A stretch of 6,022 bases of DNA from an uncultured Bacteroides sp. (GCA_900556625.1 USPQ01000126.1:1-6022); one strand, 5' to 3'; positions 1-5,850 are shown, numbered from the stretch's first letter. Numbers and translations: made by a program. The notes: generated from the letters alone by a model not told the origin.

Positions 1-701
1 TGTCCCGGATCGGTATACATACTCATGATCTTCTTCTGGATTTCTTCCGGTTCTTCGGACAGATAGATACAGTTGCCGAGTGATTTGCTCATCTTGGCTT
101 TACCGTCAGTACCCGGCAGACGCAGGCAGGCAGCATTGTCCGGCAACAGGATTTCCGGTTCCACCAATGTTTCGCCATAGATATAGTTGAAACGGCGGAC
201 TATTTCGCGTGCCTGTTCGAGCATCGGTTCCTGGTCTTCGCCTACGGGGACAGTCGTTGCACGGAATGCAGTGATGTCCGCAGCCTGACTGATAGGATAA
301 GTGAAGAAGCCTACGGGAATGCTTGCCTCGAAGTTACGCATCTGGATTTCCGATTTCACGGTCGGGTTACGTTGCAGGCGGGATACGCTTACAAGGTCCA
401 TATAGTAGAAGCTAAGTTCGCATAGCTCCGGTATCTGCGACTGGATGAAGATAGTAGCTTTGGAAGGGTCGATTCCGCATGCCAGATAGTCAAGAGCAAC
501 CTCGATAACATTCTGACGTACCTTCTCCGGGTTGTCTATATTGTCTGTCAATGCCTGCGAATCGGCAATGAAGATAAACATCTTACTATAATCACCCGCG
601 TCCTGCAGGTCAACTCTGCGTTTCAGTGAACCTACATAGTGCCCGATATGGAGTCTTCCGGTAGGACGGTCACCAGTAAGTATGATTTTCTCTTTTCCCA
701 T
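1..701 (-). CDS. trpS: Tryptophanyl-tRNA synthetase, N-terminal 233 residues (3' end of gene outside window)
   Basis: Class I aminoacyl-tRNA synthetase that activates tryptophan with ATP and charges tRNA-Trp in the cytoplasm. I translated the minus strand from the ATG at 701-699; the frame stays open to the window edge, giving 233 residues of an expected 330-350, so only the C-terminal anticodon-binding part is missing. The class I signatures are both present: HIGH at residues 18-21, within GDRPTGRLHIGHYVG, and KMSKS at 203-207. VPVGEDQ at 151-157 matches the tryptophan-pocket segment. The perfect HIGH motif and the GDRPTG lead-in resemble the TrpRS subtype of streptococci and clostridia rather than the E. 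coli form, which has TIGN. The start is supported by the motif distance from the N-terminus and by a promoter just upstream. There is no clear Shine-Dalgarno sequence, as is usual in Bacteroidetes. The gene is divergent from carB. Confidence 0.96.
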   Translation of the reverse strand, partial: MGKEKIILTGDRPTGRLHIGHYVGSLKRRVDLQDAGDYSKMFIFIADSQALTDNIDNPEKVRQNVIEVALDYLACGIDPSKATIFIQSQIPELCELSFYYMDLVSVSRLQRNPTVKSEIQMRNFEASIPVGFFTYPISQAADITAFRATTVPVGEDQEPMLEQAREIVRRFNYIYGETLVEPEILLPDNAACLRLPGTDGKAKMSKSLGNCIYLSEEPEEIQKKIMSMYTDPG

Positions 702-732
702 TGTTATTACCTTATTATAATAGATTGAGCGG

Positions 733-767
733 CAAAGATACAGATAAAAACTGAAAGATGTATCAAA
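733..767 (-). promoter_or_regulatory. Bacteroides-type promoter for trpS
   Basis: On the minus strand TATCTTTG (740-733) is an exact match to the Bacteroidetes -7 consensus TAnnTTTG. A TTTG lies upstream at 767-764 with a 23-nt spacer, a little longer than the usual 19-21, so the -33 assignment is weaker than the -7. Transcription would start near 726-728, giving a 5' UTR of about 25 nt. That leaves no room for a riboswitch or leader ORF in front of trpS. Confidence 0.7.
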
Positions 768-777
768 ATGGGGGCAC

Positions 778-796
778 TTCACTGTAAAAAAGTGAA
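778..796. repeat. Short dyad between the divergent promoters
   Basis: TTCACT (778-783) and AGTGAA (791-796) form a perfect 6-bp inverted repeat with a 7-nt A-rich centre. It lies between the -33 boxes of the trpS and carB promoters, 10 and 8 nt from them. That is a plausible place for a regulator acting on both genes, but six-base dyads arise often by chance in A/T-rich DNA and no known operator is recognised. An ARG box has the opposite arm order (TGAAT...ATTCA). Confidence 0.3.
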
Positions 797-804
797 CGTT
801 TCTT

Positions 805-835
805 TTTGTCATGTGCAAAATATGTCGTTACTTTG
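805..835 (+). promoter_or_regulatory. Bacteroides-type promoter for the carB leader
   Basis: TTTG at 805-808 and TTACTTTG at 828-835 are separated by 19 nt. This fits the Bacteroidetes sigma factor consensus TTTG-N19-21-TAnnTTTG with one mismatch in the -7 box (TT for TA). Transcription should start near 841-843. The transcript would include the leader ORF (ATG at 856) and run about 125 nt before meeting the terminator at 966-1005. No equally good promoter was found between that terminator and the carB start, so carB seems to depend on readthrough from here. Confidence 0.75.
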
Positions 836-855
836 CACAAATTTTGAAGCTAACA

Positions 856-975
856 ATGAATCAACAGGAAATCAGAAGTAAGTATTATCTACATTCGGAT
901 GTTTTGCACCCGGAAACGGCAGGCTTCTTCTTTTTTCTCCAAAAACGATATTTTAGTTCTTTGGTAATGCGTTAA
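856..975 (+). CDS. Putative 39-residue leader peptide of carB attenuator
   Basis: A short ORF starts with ATG about 14 nt after the predicted transcription start and ends with TAA at 973-975. The predicted peptide begins MNQQEIRSKYYLHSD, contains four consecutive Phe (residues 24-27) encoded by a U/C-rich tract, and ends SLVMR. No protein family is recognised and it has no signal peptide or membrane segment. The features that suggest function are positional: promoter-proximal start, a pyrimidine run in the middle, and a stop codon inside the 5' arm of an intrinsic terminator. The 44-residue E. coli pyrBI leader peptide, which also has a Phe run encoded by the U-rich pause tract, is organised in a similar way. 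That the ORF is translated is inference. The Phe codons are probably a by-product of the U-rich RNA, since the downstream gene has no link to phenylalanine. Confidence 0.55.
   Translation: MNQQEIRSKYYLHSDVLHPETAGFFFFLQKRYFSSLVMR
924..964 (+). promoter_or_regulatory. Pyrimidine tract and candidate pause hairpin in carB leader
   Basis: Positions 924-940 are an uninterrupted 17-nt pyrimidine run including six T in a row (931-936). Its last two C begin a hairpin: CCAAAAAC (939-946) pairs with GTTCTTTGG (956-964) through eight base pairs, with one bulged C (959) and a 9-nt loop. The hairpin ends one base before the terminator stem, and the two do not compete for sequence. This suits a polymerase pause element better than a classical antiterminator. 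Pausing in the U-rich tract at low UTP would let the leading ribosome close up on polymerase. The role is inferred from the pyrBI precedent; only the sequence and pairing are directly seen. Confidence 0.5.
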
Positions 976-1005
976 TCCTTTTTTGAGGGTAACGCATTTT
1001 TTTTT
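966..1005 (+). terminator. Intrinsic terminator (attenuator) upstream of carB
   Basis: AATGCGTTA (966-974) pairs perfectly with TAACGCATT (990-998) over 9 bp. Beyond a bulged A (975), TCCT (976-979) can pair with AGGG (986-989) to lengthen the stem around a T-rich loop. A run of T follows to 1005, seven of them beyond the stem. This is a canonical Rho-independent terminator lying between the promoter and carB, so it must be read through for carB to be expressed. The leader ORF stop codon (973-975) overlaps the 5' arm. A ribosome at that stop would sterically cover the arm and prevent hairpin formation. Confidence 0.85.
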
Positions 1006-1049
1006 ATGGACGAACTTAGAAATAACAACTTATTATAACAACAAAAGAA

Positions 1050-4000
1050 ATGGAAAAGGAAATCAAGAAAGTTCTCGTTTTGGGTTCTGGAGCACTCAAA
1101 ATCGGACAAGCCGGAGAGTTCGACTACTCAGGCTCACAAGCACTGAAAGCTTTGAAAGAAGAAGGTATCAGCTCAGTATTGGTAAACCCGAACATCGCAA
1201 CCATTCAGACTTCTGAAGGAATTGCAGATAAAGTGTATTTCCTTCCCGTAACTACTTATTTTGTAGAAGAAATTATCAAGAAAGAACGCCCCGACGGTAT
1301 CCTGCTGGCATTCGGCGGACAGACTGCACTGAACTGCGGTGCTGAGCTTTACACACAAGGTATTCTTGATAAATACGGAGTGAAAGTACTCGGTACATCG
1401 GTAGAGGCTATCATGTACACAGAAGACCGCGACCTGTTCGTGAAGAAGCTGGACGAGATCAATATGAAGACTCCGGTAAGCCAGGCGGTAGAAAGCATGG
1501 AAGACGCGATTGCTGCTGCACGTAAGATCGGTTATCCGGTAATGGTACGTTCGGCTTATGCATTGGGTGGGCTTGGTAGCGGTATCTGCGCCAACGAAGA
1601 AGAATTCCTGAAACTGGCCGAAAGTTCTTTCGCGTTCTCCAAACAAATCCTGGTGGAAGAATCCCTGAAAGGCTGGAAAGAAATCGAATTTGAAGTTATC
1701 CGCGACGCCAACGACCACTGTTTCACAGTTGCCAGCATGGAAAACTTCGACCCGCTGGGTATCCACACCGGTGAATCTATCGTTGTAGCTCCTACTTGCT
1801 CTCTCGACGATAAAGAACTGAAACTGTTGCAGGAATTGTCTACAAAATGTATCCGTCACTTGGGCATTGTAGGTGAATGTAATATCCAGTATGCGTTCAA
1901 CTCAGATACGGATGATTACCGTGTGATCGAAGTGAACGCTCGTCTGAGCCGTTCTTCCGCATTGGCTTCCAAGGCTACCGGTTATCCGCTGGCATTCGTT
2001 GCCGCTAAGATCGCGTTGGGTTATTCACTCGACCAGATCGGTGAAATGGGTACTCCGAATTCTGCCTATGTTGCTCCGCAACTCGACTACTATATCTGTA
2101 AGATTCCTCGTTGGGACTTGACGAAGTTTGCCGGTGTTTCCCGCGAAATCGGTTCAAGCATGAAGTCGGTAGGTGAAATCATGTCTATCGGTCGCTCTTT
2201 CGAGGAAATCATCCAAAAAGGTCTTCGTATGATCGGACAAGGCATGCACGGCTTTGTAGGAAATGACGAACTGCATTTTGACGACCTTGATAAAGAACTT
2301 TCCCGCCCGACTGACTTGCGTGTGTTCTCTATCGCACAGGCTTTGGAAGAAGGATATACGATTGACCGTATCCATGAACTGACAAAGATCGATCCTTGGT
2401 TCCTCGGCAAACTGAAGAACATCGTTGACTACAAAGCTAAATTGTCTACATATAATAAGGTGGAAGATATTCCGGCTGACGTAATGCGTGAAGCTAAAAT
2501 CTTAGGCTTCTCTGACTTCCAGATTGCACGTTTCGTACTGAACCCGACTGGAAACATGGAGAAAGAAAACTTGGCTGTACGTGCTCATCGTAAAGCTATG
2601 GGGATTCTTCCGGCAGTAAAACGCATCAATACGATTGCTTCCGAACATCCGGAACTGACTAACTATCTGTATATGACGTATGCAGTGGAAGGTTATGATG
2701 TGAACTATTATAAGAATGAAAAATCAGTAGTCGTGCTGGGCTCGGGTGCTTACCGTATCGGTAGCTCTGTTGAATTTGACTGGTGTTCGGTGAATGCGGT
2801 TCAGACTGCCCGCAAACTGGGATACAAGTCTATCATGATTAACTACAACCCTGAAACGGTTTCTACTGACTATGATATGTGCGACCGCCTGTACTTCGAC
2901 GAACTTTCGTTCGAACGTGTGCTCGATGTGATCGATCTCGAACAACCTCGCGGTGTGATTGTGTCGGTAGGCGGACAGATTCCGAACAACTTGGCTATGA
3001 AACTTTATCGTCAGTCGGTTCCTGTGTTGGGTACTTCGCCGATCTCTATCGACCGTGCTGAAAACCGTAACAAGTTCTCTGCAATGCTTGACCAACTGGG
3101 TATCGACCAGCCGGCTTGGCAGGAGCTGACCAGTCTCGAAGATGTGAAAGGCTTTGTGGAAAAAGTAGGTTATCCGGTGCTGGTTCGTCCTTCTTACGTT
3201 CTTTCGGGTGCGGCAATGAATGTTTGCTATGATGATGAAGAATTGGAAAACTTCCTGAAAATGGCTGCCGAAGTATCTAAAGAATATCCGGTAGTTGTTT
3301 CACAGTTCCTCGAGAATACAAAAGAAATTGAGTTCGACGCTGTGGCACAGAACGGTGAGGTGGTAGAATATGCTATCTCTGAACACGTAGAATTTGCGGG
3401 TGTTCACTCCGGTGATGCTACACTGGTGTTCCCAGCACAGAAGATATACTTTGCAACTGCCCGCCGCATTAAGAAGATCAGCCGTCAGATTGCTAAGGAA
3501 CTCAATATCTCCGGTCCGTTCAACATCCAGTTCCTGGCTCGTAATAATGAGGTGAAAGTAATTGAATGTAACTTGCGTGCTTCTCGTAGTTTCCCGTTCG
3601 TATCTAAAGTACTGAAACGTAACTTTATCGAAACGGCTACCCGCATCATGCTTGACGCTCCATACTCGCGTCCTGATAAATCGGCATTTGATATTGACTG
3701 GATCGGTGTGAAAGCATCGCAGTTCTCCTTCTCACGTCTGCATAAGGCCGATCCTGTATTAGGCGTAGATATGTCTTCTACGGGTGAAGTGGGATGTATC
3801 GGTGATGATTTCTCCGAAGCACTGCTGAACTCAATGATTGCTACCGGCTTTAAGATTCCTGAAAAGGCGGTAATGTTCTCTTCAGGAGCAATGAAGTCTA
3901 AAGTTGATTTGCTGGATGCAAGCCGTATGTTGTTTGCCAAAGGATATCAGATTTATGCTACCGCCGGTACTGCTGCCTTCTTGAATGCTCACGGTGTAGA

Positions 4001-4271
4001 TACGACTCCGGTTTATTGGCCGGATGAAAAACCGGGTGCGGAAAACAATGTAATGAAGATGATTGCCGATCACAAGTTCGACTTGATCGTTAACATTCCG
4101 AAGAATCACAGCAAACGTGAGTTGACGAATGGTTATCGTATCCGTCGCGGTGCGATCGATCATAACATTCCGTTGATTACGAATGCCCGTCTGGCAAGTG
4201 CCTTTATCGAAGCGTTCTGTGAATTGAAGCTGAGCGATATTCAGATTAAGAGCTGGCAGGAATACAAATAA
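1050..4271 (+). CDS. carB: Carbamoyl phosphate synthetase large subunit, eukaryote-like type
   Basis: Makes carbamoyl phosphate from bicarbonate, two ATP and ammonia, normally supplied by the CarA glutaminase, for pyrimidine and arginine synthesis in the cytoplasm. The 1073 residues match the full family length. Two homologous synthetase halves are visible, each opening with a nucleotide-fold GSG (12-14 and 564-566). The N-terminal half has RSAYALGG (167-174), GWKEIEFEV (208-216), GIHTGES (237-243) and metal ligands Q280, E294 and N296 in VIEVNARLSRSS. A linker/oligomerisation domain spans about 418-545. The C-terminal half has RPSYVLSG (713-720), E761, VHSGD (785-789) and Q827, E839 and N841. 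An MGS-like allosteric domain covers about 936-1073. Several motifs read like animal CAD and CPS1 rather than E. coli CarB, for example ALGGLGSG in place of TMGGSGGG. The start is the first ATG after an A-rich stretch, with MEKEIKKVLVLGSG matching the family N-terminus. Expression probably depends on the upstream attenuator. No carA is adjacent. Confidence 0.98.
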   Translation: MEKEIKKVLVLGSGALKIGQAGEFDYSGSQALKALKEEGISSVLVNPNIATIQTSEGIADKVYFLPVTTYFVEEIIKKERPDGILLAFGGQTALNCGAELYTQGILDKYGVKVLGTSVEAIMYTEDRDLFVKKLDEINMKTPVSQAVESMEDAIAAARKIGYPVMVRSAYALGGLGSGICANEEEFLKLAESSFAFSKQILVEESLKGWKEIEFEVIRDANDHCFTVASMENFDPLGIHTGESIVVAPTCSLDDKELKLLQELSTKCIRHLGIVGECNIQYAFNSDTDDYRVIEVNARLSRSSALASKATGYPLAFVAAKIALGYSLDQIGEMGTPNSAYVAPQLDYYICKIPRWDLTKFAGVSREIGSSMKSVGEIMSIGRSFEEIIQKGLRMIGQGMHGFVGNDELHFDDLDKELSRPTDLRVFSIAQALEEGYTIDRIHELTKIDPWFLGKLKNIVDYKAKLSTYNKVEDIPADVMREAKILGFSDFQIARFVLNPTGNMEKENLAVRAHRKAMGILPAVKRINTIASEHPELTNYLYMTYAVEGYDVNYYKNEKSVVVLGSGAYRIGSSVEFDWCSVNAVQTARKLGYKSIMINYNPETVSTDYDMCDRLYFDELSFERVLDVIDLEQPRGVIVSVGGQIPNNLAMKLYRQSVPVLGTSPISIDRAENRNKFSAMLDQLGIDQPAWQELTSLEDVKGFVEKVGYPVLVRPSYVLSGAAMNVCYDDEELENFLKMAAEVSKEYPVVVSQFLENTKEIEFDAVAQNGEVVEYAISEHVEFAGVHSGDATLVFPAQKIYFATARRIKKISRQIAKELNISGPFNIQFLARNNEVKVIECNLRASRSFPFVSKVLKRNFIETATRIMLDAPYSRPDKSAFDIDWIGVKASQFSFSRLHKADPVLGVDMSSTGEVGCIGDDFSEALLNSMIATGFKIPEKAVMFSSGAMKSKVDLLDASRMLFAKGYQIYATAGTAAFLNAHGVDTTPVYWPDEKPGAENNVMKMIADHKFDLIVNIPKNHSKRELTNGYRIRRGAIDHNIPLITNARLASAFIEAFCELKLSDIQIKSWQEYK

Positions 4272-4296
4272 GAACTATTATAATTCTTAATAAGTG

Positions 4297-4333
4297 CCCG
4301 CTATTGACAGCCTGTTAATAGCGGGTTTTCTTG
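4297..4333 (+). terminator. Intrinsic terminator after carB
   Basis: CCCGCTATT (4297-4305) pairs perfectly with AATAGCGGG (4317-4325). The pairing can continue through a G-T wobble and ACA/TGT to give about 13 bp around a 3-nt loop. TTTTCTTG and then TTTTA follow, a slightly interrupted U tract. It begins 25 nt after the carB stop codon, so carB is probably transcribed alone and separated from yaaA. Confidence 0.88.
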
Positions 4334-4343
4334 TTTTATTTTT

Positions 4344-4351
4344 TATCTTTG
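4344..4351 (+). promoter_or_regulatory. Promoter -7 element for yaaA
   Basis: TATCTTTG exactly matches the Bacteroidetes -7 consensus TAnnTTTG, placed 39 nt before the yaaA ATG. No TTTG is found at the expected 19-21 nt upstream, where the sequence is the 3' arm of the carB terminator. The promoter may be weak or may need an activator. The start site would be near 4357. Confidence 0.55.
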
Positions 4352-4358
4352 CTACTTC

Positions 4359-4382
4359 GTAATTAGTAACTTGTAATTAGTA
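4359..4382 (+). repeat. 10-bp direct repeat in yaaA 5' UTR
   Basis: GTAATTAGTA occurs at 4359-4368 and again at 4373-4382, with ACTT before the second copy and ACTTC before the first. It lies between the predicted start site and the yaaA ATG. It could be a binding site or a local slippage duplication; nothing in the sequence decides. Confidence 0.5.
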
Positions 4383-4390
4383 GTTGAAAT

Positions 4391-5164
4391 ATGCTTGTGC
4401 TTTTATCTTGTGCCAAGACAATGAGTGATGTTTCAAAGGTGAAGGTTCCTTTGACTACGGTTCCCCGTTTTCAAAAGGAAGCCTCTGAGATAGCTTTGCA
4501 GATGTCGCAGTTTGCTGTCGGCGATCTGGAACGTTTGTTGCGTGTGAATGCTAAAATAGCAGTAGAGAATTATAAGCGTTATCAGGCTTTCCATGCGGAA
4601 GAAACTCCGGAATTGTCGGCTTTGTTCTCTTATACGGGAATTGTGTTCAAGCGGTTGAATCCGAAAGACTTCTCTGCCTCAGAACTCGAATATGCACAGG
4701 AACATTTGCGGCTGACATCTTTTTGTTACGGTTTGTTGCGTCCGCTGGATGTGATTCGCCCCTATCGTCTCGAAGGAGATGTGGTATTGCCGGAGTTGGG
4801 TAATCAGACGATGTTTTCTTACTGGCGGTCGCGCCTGACGGATACGTTTATACAAGACATCAAACAGGTGGGAGGTATTTTATGCAATCTGGCCAGTGAC
4901 GAAATGAAAAGTTTGTTTGACTGGAAACGGGTGGAGAAAGAAGTGCGTGTCGTGACTCCTGAATTTCATGTGTGGAAGAACGGGAAACTGGCTACGGTGG
5001 TAATATATACCAAGATGTCTCGTGGTGAAATGACGCGTTTTATCTTGAAAAATAGAATAGAGAATCCGGAAGATTTGAAAGGATTTTCGTGGGAAGGCTT
5101 CGAGTTTGATGAGGCTCTTTCGGATGAGAGGCGGTTTGTATTTATTAATGGTCAGGGAGGATAA
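4391..5164 (+). CDS. yaaA: Peroxide stress protein YaaA (DUF328/UPF0246 family)
   Basis: In E. coli YaaA is induced by OxyR and limits oxidative damage by lowering free intracellular iron during peroxide stress. It is a soluble DNA-binding protein with an unusual fold; its exact biochemical activity is not settled. The 257-residue length matches the family. The family landmarks appear in order: MLVLLSCAKTM at the N-terminus (E. coli has MLILISPAKTL, so Cys7 stands where Pro is), FSYTGIVF (79-86), LRLTSFCYGLLRPLDVIRPY (106-125), NLASDEM (166-172) and RGEMTRFILKNRI (211-223) followed by LKGFSWEGFEFD (229-240). The ATG begins exactly at the conserved N-terminus. The gene has its own -7 element after the carB terminator and is followed after 5 nt by an acetyltransferase gene, probably cotranscribed. 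For an anaerobe such as Bacteroides a role in surviving oxygen or peroxide exposure is reasonable, but that is inferred from the family. Confidence 0.93.
   Translation: MLVLLSCAKTMSDVSKVKVPLTTVPRFQKEASEIALQMSQFAVGDLERLLRVNAKIAVENYKRYQAFHAEETPELSALFSYTGIVFKRLNPKDFSASELEYAQEHLRLTSFCYGLLRPLDVIRPYRLEGDVVLPELGNQTMFSYWRSRLTDTFIQDIKQVGGILCNLASDEMKSLFDWKRVEKEVRVVTPEFHVWKNGKLATVVIYTKMSRGEMTRFILKNRIENPEDLKGFSWEGFEFDEALSDERRFVFINGQGG
5155..5160 (+). promoter_or_regulatory. Shine-Dalgarno-like site for the acetyltransferase gene
   Basis: GGGAGG lies in the last codons of yaaA and ends 9 nt before the ATG at 5170. It is the only good Shine-Dalgarno match before a gene in this window. It fixes the start choice and suggests translation coupled to yaaA. 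Bacteroidetes generally rely little on such sites, so part of the match may just reflect the Gly-Gly codons ending YaaA. Confidence 0.45.
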
Positions 5165-5169
5165 AGAGT

Positions 5170-5721
5170 ATGACGGAAGTTGAAAAGATGCGTAACGGCC
5201 TGTTGGCAGATATGTCTTCGCCGGAGTTGCAGGTGCGTTTTGAGCATGCCAAGAAATTGTTGGCTCGCATGCGGGGAATGAGTACGTATGATGAAGGGTA
5301 CAGGAAATTACTGGAAGAACTGGTGCCGGGGATTCCTGAAACTTCGGTTATTTGTCCGCCTTTCTATTGCGATCATGGGGACGGAATCAAGCTAGGCGAG
5401 CATGTGTTTGTCAATGCTAACTGCACATTTCTGGACGGCGGATATATCACGATTGGTGCTCATACGCTTATCGGGCCTTGTGTGCAGATTTACACACCGC
5501 ATCATCCGATGGATTATTTGGAAAGAAGAGGCTCCAAGGAATACGCTTATCCGGTGGCGGTTGGTGAGGACTGCTGGATTGGTGGCGGAGCTATTATATG
5601 TCCCGGTGTGACGATTGGTGATCGTTGTGTGATAGGAGCGGGAAGTGTCGTGACGAAAGATATTCCTGATGATAGTATCGCAGTCGGGAATCCGGCGCGT
5701 GTAATCCGACGTAGGGACTGA
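5170..5721 (+). CDS. Sugar O-acetyltransferase, left-handed beta-helix (Maa/LacA/NodL family)
   Basis: Predicted to transfer acetyl from acetyl-CoA to a sugar hydroxyl in the cytoplasm. The 183 residues match the family length. The N-terminal helical Maac-type segment covers about 1-55 (EKMRNGLLAD, then LARMRGMSTYDE). It is followed by hexapeptide repeats forming a left-handed beta-helix, seen in GIKLGEHVFVNANCTFLD (72-89), YITIGAHTLIGP (92-103) and WIGGGAIICPGVTIGDRCVI (136-155). The loop TPHHPMD (109-115) carries the catalytic His, H112, by alignment with His115 of E. coli LacA. The C-terminal VVTKDIPDDSIAVGNPARVI (160-179) is typical of the family and completes the protein. The substrate cannot be told from sequence; maltose, galactoside and other acceptors are known in the family. 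It follows yaaA by 5 nt and is probably in the same operon. No convincing terminator follows the stop codon. Confidence 0.92.
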   Translation: MTEVEKMRNGLLADMSSPELQVRFEHAKKLLARMRGMSTYDEGYRKLLEELVPGIPETSVICPPFYCDHGDGIKLGEHVFVNANCTFLDGGYITIGAHTLIGPCVQIYTPHHPMDYLERRGSKEYAYPVAVGEDCWIGGGAIICPGVTIGDRCVIGAGSVVTKDIPDDSIAVGNPARVIRRRD

Positions 5722-5805
5722 AAAAAATAATTATAGTTTGTGGGCTGATAATCAGTAACTTCACGGAGTTGTATATAAAAAGTTTGAAAAATAATTCGAT
5801 AAATG

Positions 5806-5836
5806 TTTGCAGATTTCAAAAAATGCCGTACCTTTG
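5806..5836 (+). promoter_or_regulatory. Bacteroides-type promoter for the tRNA-Val genes
   Basis: TTTG (5806-5809), a 19-nt spacer, then TACCTTTG (5829-5836): an exact match to the Bacteroidetes consensus at both boxes, and the best promoter in the window. Transcription would start near 5842-5844, about 20 nt before the first tRNA. The region upstream is A/T-rich, as expected for a strong stable-RNA promoter. Confidence 0.85.
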
Positions 5837-5850
5837 CATCGCTTTTGAAA

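Noticed and set aside
702..732. T-box, trp leader or riboswitch in front of trpS
   Set aside because: The predicted 5' UTR is only about 25 nt, too short for such an element.
924..936. Four Phe codons as a phenylalanine-responsive leader
   Set aside because: The downstream gene is carB, with no link to Phe metabolism. Stalling at these codons would not free an antiterminator. The U-rich RNA itself is the likelier signal.
1006..1038. Ten-codon ORF (MDELRNNNLL) just after the attenuator terminator
   Set aside because: Too short to support. Any ATG in this A/T-rich 5' UTR gives something similar. It could influence carB initiation, but nothing in the sequence shows it.
983..1216. Plus-strand ORF of 77 codons overlapping the carB start
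   Set aside because: Non-ATG start inside the terminator stem-loop, and it runs out of frame into the conserved carB N-terminus. The peptide looks like frame-shifted sequence.
1173..1859. Long minus-strand ORF of 228 codons opposite carB
   Set aside because: It lies wholly antisense to a conserved part of carB and has a low-complexity, Phe/Arg/Gln-rich composition typical of a mirror frame. No family is recognisable and no promoter or start site stands out.
3485..3940. Minus-strand ORF of 151 codons opposite the 3' part of carB
   Set aside because: Antisense shadow of the carB reading frame with no recognisable domain. The carB codons on the other strand encode conserved catalytic residues.
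5722..5805. Possible terminator after the acetyltransferase gene
   Set aside because: Only weak pairings are present (CTGAT/ATCAG with a one-base loop, AACT/AGTT) and no T run follows either of them, so no intrinsic terminator is called. Apart from upstream promoter sequence I see nothing else in this stretch.
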